A stretch of DNA of 45,334 nucleotides from Opitutaceae bacterium (lineage in GTDB: Bacteria; Verrucomicrobiota; Verrucomicrobiia; Opitutales; Opitutaceae). The position numbers and the translations under genes were made by a program. The DNA lies in the NCBI GenBank assembly GCA_947474995.1, contig CANJNJ010000025.1:1-45334 (forward strand), given 5' to 3'. The notes beneath the pieces are model-generated. The model saw nothing but the letters and a program-made list of their open reading frames with translations, made no database searches and was not told where the DNA came from. This document shows positions 15,793-24,649 of the stretch, piece after piece (positions within the stretch are counted from its first letter, which is position 1; every line of letters starts with the position of its first letter).

Positions 15793-17256
15793 ATGAAGTC
15801 GCTTCGTTTGTGTCGATTGACCGGCCTCTGGCTCCTCGCGTTCGCCCTTGCCACGAGCGCCTGGGCCGACACGGCGCGACTCCTCATTCTCCACACCAAC
15901 GATCTCCACGACCATGTGCGCCCCGGCTATGGCGGACACGGAGGCCTGCCCTACGTGTCGGGCTACATCAAGCAAGTGCGCGCCGAGCGAAAAGACGTCC
16001 TCTTGCTCGATGCCGGTGACCATACTGAAAAAGGCGATCTCGTGGCGTTCAAGAGCGGCGAGACCCTGATGTACGAACTCATGCGCCGGATGGCCTATGA
16101 TGCGGTGACGCCGGGCAATCACGATGAAGACGCGGGGCGTGATGGACTCCACCGCTACGAAAAAATTCTCGGCCAGCCGTTCCTCAATCTGAACCTGCTC
16201 CGCGCCGATGGCACGCCGGAGTACCGGCCGTCGCGCATCGTCGACGTGGCCGGCGTGCGCGTTGGCATCATCGGGCTGATCGTGCCGCGCCAGGAACTCT
16301 GCCTGAATCTCGAGGAGTCCGGCCGCGCCCTCGCCAAGGAAGCCGAGCGGCTGAAACGCGAAGTGCATCTCGTGATCGCGCTTTGTCACCAAGGCGTCCG
16401 CAACTGCGCCGTGTGGTCGAAGCTCGCGCCGGCCGTCGACGTGTTCGTCAGCGGGCATTCCCACGAGATCCTGGTGAAGCCGGCGGTCGCACCCGCCACG
16501 GGCGTGGTCATCGTTCAGGCCGGGTCCTACGCCGAGTGGGTGGGCCGGCTCGAACTGGAGATCGATCTCACGGCGAAGAAGGTCGTCCATTCGGACGGTC
16601 GGCTCGTCCCGATGCGGCACGACGCGATTCCGGTGGACGCGGAGATGCTCAGGCTCGTCCGCGAACGGGAACGCACGCTTTGTCCAGAGGCCGCGGAAAT
16701 TGTCGGGCAGAATCCGGCGGAGATTGACGCGGGAGGAGTGGCCACACTGGCCGCGGATGCCCTGCGCCGCGCCGCCGGCAGGGAGATCGGTTTCTGCCAC
16801 CCTGGTCAGGTGATTCGCGCCCCGCTTCTCGCCGGCCCCATTGATGTGAACGGGCTCTTTCTCACCGGAGGCCAGCGCGGCGATGCCACCGTGCTCACGG
16901 AACTCTCGGGCGCGGAGATTTCCGCCTACGTGGCCGCCCTCGCAGCCACCTCCGATCACGATCAGACTGTTTGGTCGGGTTTCGCCACGGCCAAGGACCT
17001 CACGCCCGATCGGCGTTATCGCGTCGTGATTTCCGAACTGGAGTGGACGACGCGTTTCGTGCGCGAGGTGAAGCGGGCGAAGGAACACAAATCCGGCGGC
17101 CCGCTGGTCGCGCGGGAATTTTCCGTCACGCCGTCGACCGTCACGTTCATCAGCGCGATGACTGTGCGGGTGAAAGAACTGACGGCCGCGAAGGTGGCAC
17201 TCGCGGACGAAGTGGCCAGGCTCCGGGGTGGCGCCGGTCTCCTCGGCGCGCCCTAG
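15793..17256 (+). CDS. Exported 5'-nucleotidase-family metallophosphoesterase
   Basis: A 487-residue periplasmic phosphoesterase of the UshA/5'-nucleotidase group, which remove phosphate from nucleotides or related compounds. After the signal peptide (GLWLLAFALATSAWA) come the metal motifs in order: HTNDLHDH (34-41), LLDAGDH (71-77), TPGNHDED (106-113), LCHQG (about 200) and SGHSHE (about 220). The C-terminal 5'-nucleotidase substrate domain follows (about 300-470: AAEIVGQNPAEIDAGGVATL, FLTGGQRGDATVLTELSGAE). The C-terminal domain is somewhat shorter than in UshA. The start was chosen at 15793 because the upstream codons belong to a repeat element. It is the last gene of the plus-strand secreted cluster and is followed by a convergent sulfatase gene. 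Confidence 0.87.
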   Translation: MKSLRLCRLTGLWLLAFALATSAWADTARLLILHTNDLHDHVRPGYGGHGGLPYVSGYIKQVRAERKDVLLLDAGDHTEKGDLVAFKSGETLMYELMRRMAYDAVTPGNHDEDAGRDGLHRYEKILGQPFLNLNLLRADGTPEYRPSRIVDVAGVRVGIIGLIVPRQELCLNLEESGRALAKEAERLKREVHLVIALCHQGVRNCAVWSKLAPAVDVFVSGHSHEILVKPAVAPATGVVIVQAGSYAEWVGRLELEIDLTAKKVVHSDGRLVPMRHDAIPVDAEMLRLVRERERTLCPEAAEIVGQNPAEIDAGGVATLAADALRRAAGREIGFCHPGQVIRAPLLAGPIDVNGLFLTGGQRGDATVLTELSGAEISAYVAALAATSDHDQTVWSGFATAKDLTPDRRYRVVISELEWTTRFVREVKRAKEHKSGGPLVAREFSVTPSTVTFISAMTVRVKELTAAKVALADEVARLRGGAGLLGAP

Positions 17257-17367
17257 ACTCCGGCGGCGGCAGCTGACCGGCGTCGTTCGGCCATGGGCTC
17301 GCGCTTTGAGGAATGATGATTCAACTCGGGACTTAAGCGCTAAAAGTTAGGCGTTGGGCGTTTCGCT

Positions 17368-18900
17368 TCACCCCGCCAGCGGAATCGAATCCTGCTGCGC
17401 CACCTGCCACGCGCGGAGCTGATTGGTCAGCCGCCGCACGCGATCAGAATGCTTCGCCACGCGGACGAGGTTGTGCAACTCGCCGGGATCCGTGTTGAGA
17501 TCGTAGAGCTCGGGCGTGTTGCCGCGGTAGAGGTTGAGCTTCCAGCCGTCGGTCGTCACCAGGCTCCGGCCGTCCTCTTCCTTGAAATCCTCGCCGTGCC
17601 ACTCGACGACGATGTCGTCTTGTTTCCACGTCTTCGAATCCCGCAAGACGCCGGCACGGGAGCGACCTTGCAGGTGCGCGGGAACGTTGGCGCCCATCAG
17701 ATCGAGAATCGTCGGCACGAGATCGATTTGGCTGATCGGTCCATCGAGCCGGACCTGCGAGCGCGAAATCCACGGCACGTGGATCATCAGCGGGATGTTG
17801 GTCGCCTGATCGTAGAACACGCTCTTCTGCATCAGGCAGTGGTCGCCCGCCATTTCGCCGTGGTCCGATGTATAAACGATGATCGTGTTGTCGGCCTCGC
17901 CCGACGCCTCGAGCGCGCGGAGGATCCGGGCGAACGCATTGTCGACCATCGTGATCAACCCGTAGTAGTTGGCGCGGATCCGTTTCCAGTCGTCGCGGGT
18001 CTGCGTCGGATGGTTCTTGTAGCCTTCCTCGTGGATTCGCTGGTAGGTGCGGCGCACGAGTCCGGCGGCATCGTCTGCCGGCGGCTGCGCGAAGGCCGGC
18101 CCGGTCGGCATCGTGGCCGGATCATAGAAACCATTGAGCGGGCCGTAGGTCGGCGGATGCGGCTCGAGGGTGTTGACGCTGAGGAAAAACGGCGCGCCGT
18201 CGCGGCGCTCGCGGAGGAAGCGCTCAGCCTCGTTGGCAAGAAAGTGCGCCTTGGTGAACGGCTCCGCCATCGCGGCGGCCATCGTCCGCGAATAGAGCGC
18301 GGCCTTCGTGTCCTTCTCAACTTCATCGGGAGGGAAGCCGTTTTTCAGCAGGTACGAGTGGTAACTGCTGCGGCGTTTCCTATCCTCCGGATTGGCGTAG
18401 TAATCGCGGTAAATGCCATCCTCGATGCTGACCCACTCATTGAAACCGTGCTGGGCGGTGATTTCGCTGCCGAGGTGCCACTTGCCCATGTAGGCGGTCG
18501 CGTAGCCGGCGGGCAGCATCTCGGCGAGGCACTTCGCGTCGGACCGCAACGGGATGTTGTTCTGCACGCTGCCGTGCGCATGCGGCCAGAGCCCGGTCAT
18601 GATCGAGCCCCGCGAGGGCGTGCAGACCGGCTGCGTGCACCGCGCCCCGGGAAACACGAAACTCTGGGCCGCCAGCTTCGAAAAGGTCGGCGTCTTGATC
18701 ACCGGGTTGTTCGCGTAGGGCATCGTGTCGGCGCGATGCTGGTCGGTCCAAAGCAGGAGCACATTGGGCTGGCGCGGCGGCTTCGCGAGGGCGGTGCGGA
18801 CAGCGGGTGCGGTCTGCGCTTGCAAGGTACTGGCCAGGGCGAGCGTGGCCGAGCCGAGGGCGGTGTTCTTCAGGAACGTGCGACGAGTGGTTCGGGGCAT
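17368..18900 (-). CDS. Exported sulfatase
   Basis: A 510-residue type I sulfatase, which hydrolyses sulfate esters using a formylglycine made from cysteine. The sulfatase signature Cys-x-Pro-Ser-Arg is at C93 (PVCTPSRGSIMTG), with metal-site residues at D53/Q54 (LLLWTDQHRAD) and in the later YTSDHGEMAGDH motif. The N terminus has a twin-arginine pattern (TTRRTFLKNTALGSATLALA), so it is probably exported folded by the Tat system. The C terminus ends with the usual LYDLNTDPGELHNLV segment. It requires the maturase encoded at 26830-27771. It lies convergent to the phosphoesterase gene and just downstream of the lacI gene on the same strand, with a repeat-rich gap of about 320 bp between. Confidence 0.92.
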   Translation of the reverse strand: MPRTTRRTFLKNTALGSATLALASTLQAQTAPAVRTALAKPPRQPNVLLLWTDQHRADTMPYANNPVIKTPTFSKLAAQSFVFPGARCTQPVCTPSRGSIMTGLWPHAHGSVQNNIPLRSDAKCLAEMLPAGYATAYMGKWHLGSEITAQHGFNEWVSIEDGIYRDYYANPEDRKRRSSYHSYLLKNGFPPDEVEKDTKAALYSRTMAAAMAEPFTKAHFLANEAERFLRERRDGAPFFLSVNTLEPHPPTYGPLNGFYDPATMPTGPAFAQPPADDAAGLVRRTYQRIHEEGYKNHPTQTRDDWKRIRANYYGLITMVDNAFARILRALEASGEADNTIIVYTSDHGEMAGDHCLMQKSVFYDQATNIPLMIHVPWISRSQVRLDGPISQIDLVPTILDLMGANVPAHLQGRSRAGVLRDSKTWKQDDIVVEWHGEDFKEEDGRSLVTTDGWKLNLYRGNTPELYDLNTDPGELHNLVRVAKHSDRVRRLTNQLRAWQVAQQDSIPLAG

Positions 18901-18918
18901 GGGGATGGCGGGGATTTA

Positions 18919-19143
18919 TTTGGCCACAAATTACGCAGGGGCGCATCTCACTTTCTTGCAGGCCGCGGTTGTTGGTAATTCCGCCTTCAGGCGGCTGGCT
19001 GGAGGGTTGCGATTCCGGCTGAAGCCGGGACTACGAACAAAGCTCCCGGCGGGAGAGGCAAGTAAGTGAGCTGCGCCCATTGCCCAGATGGGCACAAATA
19101 GACGCGGCCTTTATTCGTGCCCATTGGTGTAATTTGTGGCCAA
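18919..19143. repeat. Nested imperfect inverted repeats enclosing a REP pair
   Basis: Outer arms: TTTGGCCACAAATTAC (18919-18934) against GTAATTTGTGGCCAA (19129-19143). Inner arms: 18939-18959 (GGGCGCATCTCACTTTCTTG) against 19058-19078, matching at about 19 of 21 positions. The right half is longer, with an extra block containing GTGCCCATTGGTGTAATTTG. The unit fills the gap between lacI and the sulfatase gene. The CACAAATTAC motif resembles a dispersed repeat often seen between genes in Verrucomicrobia, as I recall. Confidence 0.7.
18968..19040. repeat. REP pair of the TTCCGCC family, copy 3 (diverged)
   Basis: GTTGGTAATTCCGCC-TTCA-GGCGG on the left; on the right TTCCGGC-TGAA-GCCGGGA with ACTACGAAC. 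The right palindrome has changed both stem sides (GCC to GGC with matching GCC), so pairing is kept. It lies inside the larger inverted repeat. Confidence 0.85.
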
Positions 19144-19223
19144 CCAGATTGGAGGTTTGCTCAAGTACGGTCGAAGATGAATTCGAGGGTGGCGCGGCTG
19201 GCGAGCGGCCGCATCGGGACCAG

Positions 19224-20306
19224 TTATTTGACCCGCGCCACCGAGTCGCGCACGACGAGCTTCGGTTCCACCAGTTCCAGCAGGGTGCTGGGCTCGTCCG
19301 GATGCGCCATGCGCCAGAACAACTGCTCCACCGCGCGGCGCCCGACGAACTCAGCCTGCACATCAACGGTCGTCAGCTGCGGATTCAACCCGCTCACGAG
19401 CGACGTCTCGTTGTTGCAGGAAATCACGCTCACATCCTGCGGCACGCGCAGGCCGCGGGCGGCGAGCGCGCCATAAAGCTGCACCGCGGTGCGATCCGAC
19501 GGAGTGAAAAGCGCCGTCGGCCGCCACGCCGCCGGCAGACGATGCCAGCGCTCCGCCAGCCCGCGCACGATTTCCTCGCTGGTGATGGCGGGCAGTGGCC
19601 ACTTCATCTGCTCCGGCTGCTCGGATTCGATGACCTGCGCTTCGACGTCGAGGCGCTTCGCCGCAAAGACCAACCCCCGCTCCAGCTTCTCAAACTGCGT
19701 ATGGCCCGGCTTGGGATTGAGAAAACCGATGCGGCGGTGCCCTTGTTCGTGGAGATAATTAACCACGAGATGGCCGGCGGCATCCGCGTCGACATTGCAA
19801 TGGTCGCCCGTCGCATTGCGCGGGCGGCCCATCAGCCAGACATACGGGAATCCCTCGATGGCCCGGATTAACTGGCTCTCCATCGCGGTCGGCAGCAGGC
19901 CCTGGTTCGGCCCTTTGAGAATCAAGCCGAGCACGCCGCGATCGCGCAGAAAGGACGGCACGTGATCGCCGCGCGGGATATTCGCGAGCATCAGATTCTC
20001 GCCGCGCACCGAAAGGGCGTTCTCCACGCCATGCAGCGCCGCGCTCACCACCGGCAGGTGCACCAACGCATCCTCCATGCCGAAGAATACCACCCCGATA
20101 TTCCCCTTGGCCTGGGCCCCGTTGAGCGTCCCGCCAGTCTTGCGATGATGGCGGATGCGTTTGTAGCCGAGGTGCTGCGCCGCCTTGAGCACACTGGCGC
20201 GCGCGACCTCGTTGACGTTCGGATGGTGATTGAGCACGCGCGACACCGTGCCGACGGCGACACCCGCGGAGCGGGCCACGTCCACGACCGTGATTGGTTT
20301 CGGCAT
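19224..20306 (-). CDS. LacI-family transcriptional regulator
   Basis: A 360-residue repressor-type regulator. The N-terminal helix-turn-helix (TVVDVARSAGVAVGTVSRVLN, about 6-26) and hinge helix region (ASVLKAAQHLGYKR) are typical. The periplasmic-binding-protein-like sensor domain spans about 67-355, with GNIGVVFFGMEDAL, NYLHEQGHRRIGFLN, PTALFTPSDRTAVQLYGALA, GLRVPQDVSVISCNNE and LTTVDVQAEFVGRRAVEQL. It is transcribed away from the FGE/propeller-sulfatase genes, with a 367-bp gap between them. That gap contains two copies of the perfect palindrome TTTCATGAAA, so it probably controls itself and those genes. The inducer is unknown, perhaps a sugar or uronate released from a sulfated glycan. Confidence 0.93.
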   Translation of the reverse strand: MPKPITVVDVARSAGVAVGTVSRVLNHHPNVNEVARASVLKAAQHLGYKRIRHHRKTGGTLNGAQAKGNIGVVFFGMEDALVHLPVVSAALHGVENALSVRGENLMLANIPRGDHVPSFLRDRGVLGLILKGPNQGLLPTAMESQLIRAIEGFPYVWLMGRPRNATGDHCNVDADAAGHLVVNYLHEQGHRRIGFLNPKPGHTQFEKLERGLVFAAKRLDVEAQVIESEQPEQMKWPLPAITSEEIVRGLAERWHRLPAAWRPTALFTPSDRTAVQLYGALAARGLRVPQDVSVISCNNETSLVSGLNPQLTTVDVQAEFVGRRAVEQLFWRMAHPDEPSTLLELVEPKLVVRDSVARVK

Positions 20307-20339
20307 GGCTCAGCAAGGCGTCACTCGCGCCAGGGTTAA

Positions 20340-20349
20340 TTTCATGAAA
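20340..20349. promoter_or_regulatory. Candidate LacI-family operator 1
   Basis: TTTCATGAAA, a perfect 10-bp palindrome, 34 bp upstream of the lacI start codon. The same site with AA before it is repeated 58 bp away. Such paired sites could be bridged by a tetramer or bound independently by dimers. Assignment to this LacI protein is inference. Confidence 0.5.
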
Positions 20350-20397
20350 AGGAAGCCGCACCCGTTCGCCTGCTTGGACGAAGGCTTGACGTGACAA

Positions 20398-20407
20398 TTT
20401 CATGAAA
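20398..20407. promoter_or_regulatory. Candidate LacI-family operator 2
   Basis: Second TTTCATGAAA (within CAATTTCATGAAAC), 92 bp upstream of lacI and about 270 bp upstream of the FGE/propeller gene. A further TGAAAT lies just beyond (20413-20418). Confidence 0.5.
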
Positions 20408-20559
20408 CACTAATGAAATACGTCAACACTTGATTCGTGTGACGCCCCTCTCCGCGCTGTCTTCCCCCTTCCGGCTCCCTCCCCTTTCGACTCACGCTCG
20501 TATCGCGAACACGAGATATGGCCTCTCCGTACCATCCAATTCCCATGAAGCAACTCCGA

Positions 20560-20628
20560 GTTGGTAGTCCCGCCTTTAGGCGGAATCCGAACGGCCCAAA
20601 CCTTCCGCCTAAAGGCGGAACTACGAAC
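20560..20628. repeat. REP pair of the TTCCGCC family, copy 4
   Basis: GTTGGTAGTCCCGCC-TTTA-GGCGG and TTCCGCC-TAAA-GGCGGAA followed by CTACGAAC. It lies in the leader of the FGE/propeller gene, 45 bp before the chosen start codon. Its frame is open, so a longest-frame start would wrongly translate it. Confidence 0.9.
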
Positions 20629-20673
20629 GGGCAGATTTCGCTGGTGCGACTGCCCCTCAACGCCGGACTGCGC

Positions 20674-23190
20674 ATGAAGCACCTACTGCAGATTTCTTTC
20701 CTCATCGGGATCGGATTGACGCTGGGGGCGACCGAGTCGCCCGTGCCCTTCACGAATCGTCTCGGTCTGAAGATGCTGCCGATTGCGCCCGGAACGTTTC
20801 GGATGGGGGAGTCGCAGGCGACCCCGCCGGCCGCCTTTGGCCAGGCATCGTACCTCCCACGCGGCGATTGGGACGAGCATCCAGTGCATCAGGTCACGCT
20901 CACCCAGCCGTTTTTCATCGCGGAGGAGGAAGTAACGGCCGTGCAGTTTCGTGCGTTTCGGGCGAACTTCCGCGGCGCGGAGGAGTTCGCGCCGTACGCG
21001 TCCGGGGTCAGTTGGGATGAGGCCGTCGCCTTTTGCGCGTGGCTGAGTGCGCAAGAAGGGAAGACCTACCGGCTGCCAACGGAAGCCGAGTGGGAGTACG
21101 TCTGTCGCGCCGGCAGCGAAGCGTGGTTTTCGCCCGGGGGTGAAAAGCCGCCACCACCCGGCACGGCGAATGCTTGGGGCGTGAAGAACCTCCACACGGG
21201 CGTGGCCGAGTGGTGCCACGACTGGCACGGCGAGTACCCCGCGGAAAAACTGACGGATCCGGTCGGGCCCGCGAGCGGCATCGCGCGCGTGGTCCGCGGC
21301 GGCGGACTCGACAAGGTCACGCCTTACTACGCGCGCGCCGCCAACCGCGCCGGCGCCCCGCCGAATTTTCCACCCCGGACCGTGGAGGCCATGACGGCGA
21401 TGATCCAGCCCGTCGCCCCGGCCGGGGCGAGCCCGGCGAACGCCGCCCCGGCGAAACTGAAGAGTGAAATGCTTTACCAGAACTTCGTCCGCAACACGCC
21501 GAACCATCAGGGCCAGCATGCGATCGGCTTTCGCGTCGTGTGCGCCCCCCTGCCCGCCACGGCGCCCACGCCTGCCCACACCGCGTTCGCGAATCTCGGC
21601 ATCACGCAGTCCGGTCCGCCAGCGACGATCGGCCCGAATCCGGCGCGGCCCTGGTTCCGGAAACGCTTTCTGCTGCCCACCCCGCCCGAGAATACCCCAC
21701 CGGCCCAACTCGCCGCTTATCGCACGCTCGGGCTGCACCGGGCCGTCCTGCGCCACCACCACAGCCCCGGCCTCGAAGTCGCGCCGAACGGCGACGTCAT
21801 TTTTGTTTCGTTCACGGCGGTTTCCGAAACGGATCCCGACGTGGCGTTGATCACCACGCGGCTCCGCTTCGGCGCGGACGCCTGGGATCCACCCGACCTC
21901 TTCCTCGATCTGCCCGACATCGACGACCACGCCCCGCTCCTCTGGAACGACGCCGGCAAACTCTGGTTTGTCTGGGGCGCCAATAAGCTCGATGCCGGCT
22001 TTCCCTTCCAGTGGCTGACCTCGCGGGACAGCGGGGCGTCGTGGAGCGCGGTTAATTTCCCGCTCTTTACGACCTCCGTCGGCGGCTATTCAGCCCAGCC
22101 CATCACCAATGCGTTTCGCGATCGGAGCGGAAAGATTCGCATCGCGAGCGACGCCGTTGGCCCCGAATCCGTGCTTTGGGAAAGTGACGACGACGGCGCC
22201 ACCTGGCGCGACCCGGTCGGCCGCAGCGGTGGCCGGCACACGGCGTTCGTCGAGTTGCGCGACGGCCGCATCCTCGGCCTCGGCGGCAAGAGTTCACAGA
22301 TCGACAATTTCATGCCGCGCTCGATTTCGAGCGACGGTGGCCGCACCTGGACAATTTCAGGCACGCCCTTCTGCTGGCTCGGCAGCAATCAGCGGCCCGC
22401 CTTCATCCGGCTGGCGAGCGGTCGCCTCTTCTTCGCCGGCGATCGGCAAAACAAGAACGGCTCGCAACCGGCCGGCGCGACCGAGCACGGGGCGGTCGTC
22501 GCCCTGTCGGACGACGACGGCGAAACCTGGCAGATGCGCGCGCTCCCCGGCACGCAGCCGCACGAGGAACCGGCGCGTGCGAAGGAACTCGGCGGCGACA
22601 CCCTCGGGTACGCCGTCGCCCGGCAGGCACCGAATGGCACAATTCATCTCGTGGCCACCATGACCGAGCCGTGCCTGCACTTCGAGTTAAACGAAGCGTG
22701 GATTCTGCGCGGCGACGAAAAATCCGCACCCGCGGCCGACCCGTCACTCCGCCGCAACACCGCCACCCAGATCCGGGACGTGCGCGAATTTGTGGAGCGC
22801 GACGACGCCGGCCAGGTCCGACTCCGCTATGCGGGCGGCATCGCGAACGACGGGCGCTTCGTCCTCCACGGGTCGTGCTCGTGGCTGCTGCCCAACGGAC
22901 GCGTGCAGCGCGAGGCCAGCTACGCGCTCGGCGCCCTGACCGGACGCGAGACGTTTCGCGACACCCGCGGCGAGCTCGTCTGGACACGGGAGCACGGCGC
23001 GGAACCGGCCGCGCTGACGACCTTCACCACCTATTGGCCGGGCGGTGCCATCCGCACGCGTTCGACGTGGCGCGACCTGCACGCCGAAGGCTCGGCCGTA
23101 CTGCTCACCCCCGAGGGTCGCGAGCAGATGCGCGCTGAATTCGAACACGGCCGCGTGAAAACGATCACCGGCGAGCCGGGAGAATTTTAA
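20674..23190 (+). CDS. FGE-like domain fused to BNR/sialidase-type propeller, exported
   Basis: An 838-residue exported fusion protein. After the signal peptide (LLQISFLIGIGLTLGA), residues about 25-300 are a formylglycine-generating-enzyme/SUMF1-type domain (LKMLPIAPGTFRMGESQA, YRLPTEAEWEYVCRAGSE, GVAEWCHDWHG, GQHAIGFRVVCAP). The active-site segment reads RVVRGGGLDKVTPYYARAANRAG and lacks both cysteines that bind copper in true FGE, so it should not mature sulfatases. Residues about 340-690 are a BNR propeller with four Asp-box-like motifs (SRDSGASW, SDDDGATW, SSDGGRTW, SDDDGETW). The last 100 residues have MORN-like repeats (SCSWLLPNGRVQREASYALG, FTTYWPGGAIRTRSTW). It is 3 bp upstream of a sulfatase gene, so it may bind or cleave the same glycan. 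Start 20674 avoids the REP pair. Confidence 0.83.
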   Translation: MKHLLQISFLIGIGLTLGATESPVPFTNRLGLKMLPIAPGTFRMGESQATPPAAFGQASYLPRGDWDEHPVHQVTLTQPFFIAEEEVTAVQFRAFRANFRGAEEFAPYASGVSWDEAVAFCAWLSAQEGKTYRLPTEAEWEYVCRAGSEAWFSPGGEKPPPPGTANAWGVKNLHTGVAEWCHDWHGEYPAEKLTDPVGPASGIARVVRGGGLDKVTPYYARAANRAGAPPNFPPRTVEAMTAMIQPVAPAGASPANAAPAKLKSEMLYQNFVRNTPNHQGQHAIGFRVVCAPLPATAPTPAHTAFANLGITQSGPPATIGPNPARPWFRKRFLLPTPPENTPPAQLAAYRTLGLHRAVLRHHHSPGLEVAPNGDVIFVSFTAVSETDPDVALITTRLRFGADAWDPPDLFLDLPDIDDHAPLLWNDAGKLWFVWGANKLDAGFPFQWLTSRDSGASWSAVNFPLFTTSVGGYSAQPITNAFRDRSGKIRIASDAVGPESVLWESDDDGATWRDPVGRSGGRHTAFVELRDGRILGLGGKSSQIDNFMPRSISSDGGRTWTISGTPFCWLGSNQRPAFIRLASGRLFFAGDRQNKNGSQPAGATEHGAVVALSDDDGETWQMRALPGTQPHEEPARAKELGGDTLGYAVARQAPNGTIHLVATMTEPCLHFELNEAWILRGDEKSAPAADPSLRRNTATQIRDVREFVERDDAGQVRLRYAGGIANDGRFVLHGSCSWLLPNGRVQREASYALGALTGRETFRDTRGELVWTREHGAEPAALTTFTTYWPGGAIRTRSTWRDLHAEGSAVLLTPEGREQMRAEFEHGRVKTITGEPGEF

Positions 23191-23193
23191 TCC

Positions 23194-24576
23194 ATGGACA
23201 CCCGCACCACGCCCCTTTGGGCCTTCGCCGCATTCCTCGGTGGCCTAGTTTCGAGCGGCACCGCCGCACCGGCGCGACCCCCGAACATTCTCTTTATCCT
23301 CGCCGACGACATGGGCTGGAACTCAGCCGGCTACCATGGCTCGACCTACTATGAGACGCCGAACATCGATCGCCTGGCGCATCGCGGCGTTCGCTTTACC
23401 GACGCGTATTCCGCCGCGCCGATTTGCTCGCCCACGCGGGGGGCGCTGATGACGGGAAAGTCCCCCGCCCGGCTGCATCTGACCGATTACATTCCGGGCG
23501 GATTATGGGAGGAGAAGCCGCTCGTCACCCCGAAGATGCAGCAAGGGCTGCCGCTCGCCGAGCATACGCTGGCGGAGCGCCTAAAAGAGCGCGGCTATGC
23601 CACCGGCCTGTTTGGGAAATGGCATCTCGCGCCGGATTATGAGTACCGGCCGAACCGGCCGATGGATCCCGAGTCCCAGGGATTCGACACCGTGTTTCAC
23701 ACCCGCAAACCCGAGGACGAGGACGTCAAGTCGCTGAAACCCGACGCGCACAACGCCATCGAAATCACCGACCACGCCCTCGAATTCATCCACGCCAACC
23801 GCGCGCGACCGTTTTTTTGCTATGTCGCGCACAATGTCGTGCACCGGCCGCTGGGAGAAGATCCCGCACTGGTGGAAAAATACCGCCGCAAGCCCGGGGC
23901 CGGCCGGCCCGAGAACAATGCGCTCATGGGCGCGATGCTCGAGCGGATGGATCGCGGCATCGGTCGCCTGCTCGATGCGCTCGACGCCGAGGGTCTGGCG
24001 GCCGACACCCTCGTGGTTTTCGCCTCGGACAACGGCACCGTGCTCGCCGACCAATCACAGGCTCCGTTCCGGGGTGGCAAGGCCACGCTCTGGGAGGGCG
24101 GCATCCGGGTGCCGTTGGCGATTCACTGGCCCGGGGTGACGCGCGTCGACGCCGTCAGCCACGAACCCGTGCTCACGAATGATCTTTTTTTCACGCTCTG
24201 CGACGCCGCGGGTGCGCCCACCGGCGATTTGCCGCGCGATGGCTTGAGCCTGGTGACGCATCTGCGCACCGCCGCCCCGCTCGGCCGGGACGCGATCTAT
24301 TTTCACTACCCCCACTATCACCACCTCGGCGACATGCGGCCCGCGAGTGCCATTCGCGCCGAACGCTACAAATTGATCGAGTGGCACGAGGGCGCGCTTC
24401 TCGGCCGCGGCCCCGCGGTCAGCCTGTTCGATCTCACCGCCGACCCCGGCGAGCAAAACGACCTCGCCGCCACGCAGCCGGAACGGGCCGCCCAACTTCG
24501 CGCCAAACTCGACCGCTGGCTCGCGTCCGTTGACGCGCAAACCATGACCGTCCGCGCCGCCCAGCCGCGCCCGTAG
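23194..24576 (+). CDS. Exported sulfatase
   Basis: A 460-residue type I sulfatase. The signature is C78-Ser-Pro-Thr-Arg (APICSPTRGALMTGK), with the metal aspartates D38/D39 (NILFILADDMGWNSAG) and the later VVFASDNGTV motif. The signal peptide is Sec-like (WAFAAFLGGLVSSGTAAPA). The C terminus carries the usual SLFDLTADPGEQNDLA block. It is unlike the sulfatase at 17368 in size and sequence, and probably acts on a different linkage of the same polymer. It lies 3 bp after the FGE-like/propeller gene and is translated from the same message; GGGAG at 23179 is one of the few purine-rich sites near a start here. Activation depends on the FGE at 26830. Confidence 0.93.
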   Translation: MDTRTTPLWAFAAFLGGLVSSGTAAPARPPNILFILADDMGWNSAGYHGSTYYETPNIDRLAHRGVRFTDAYSAAPICSPTRGALMTGKSPARLHLTDYIPGGLWEEKPLVTPKMQQGLPLAEHTLAERLKERGYATGLFGKWHLAPDYEYRPNRPMDPESQGFDTVFHTRKPEDEDVKSLKPDAHNAIEITDHALEFIHANRARPFFCYVAHNVVHRPLGEDPALVEKYRRKPGAGRPENNALMGAMLERMDRGIGRLLDALDAEGLAADTLVVFASDNGTVLADQSQAPFRGGKATLWEGGIRVPLAIHWPGVTRVDAVSHEPVLTNDLFFTLCDAAGAPTGDLPRDGLSLVTHLRTAAPLGRDAIYFHYPHYHHLGDMRPASAIRAERYKLIEWHEGALLGRGPAVSLFDLTADPGEQNDLAATQPERAAQLRAKLDRWLASVDAQTMTVRAAQPRP

Positions 24577-24623
24577 CCCAAATCCCCCCCCGCCGGTCCA
24601 GCACCCTGCCTGGCCCGCGGTCC

Positions 24624-24649
24624 TTAACCGTCTTCCTTAACCGTCTTCC
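24624..24649 (+). repeat. Tandem 13-bp repeat abutting a start codon
   Basis: TTAACCGTCTTCC occurs twice in direct succession (24624-24636 and 24637-24649), and the second copy touches the ATG of the symporter gene. It occupies the place where a ribosome binding site would be and is pyrimidine-rich. Confidence 0.85.
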
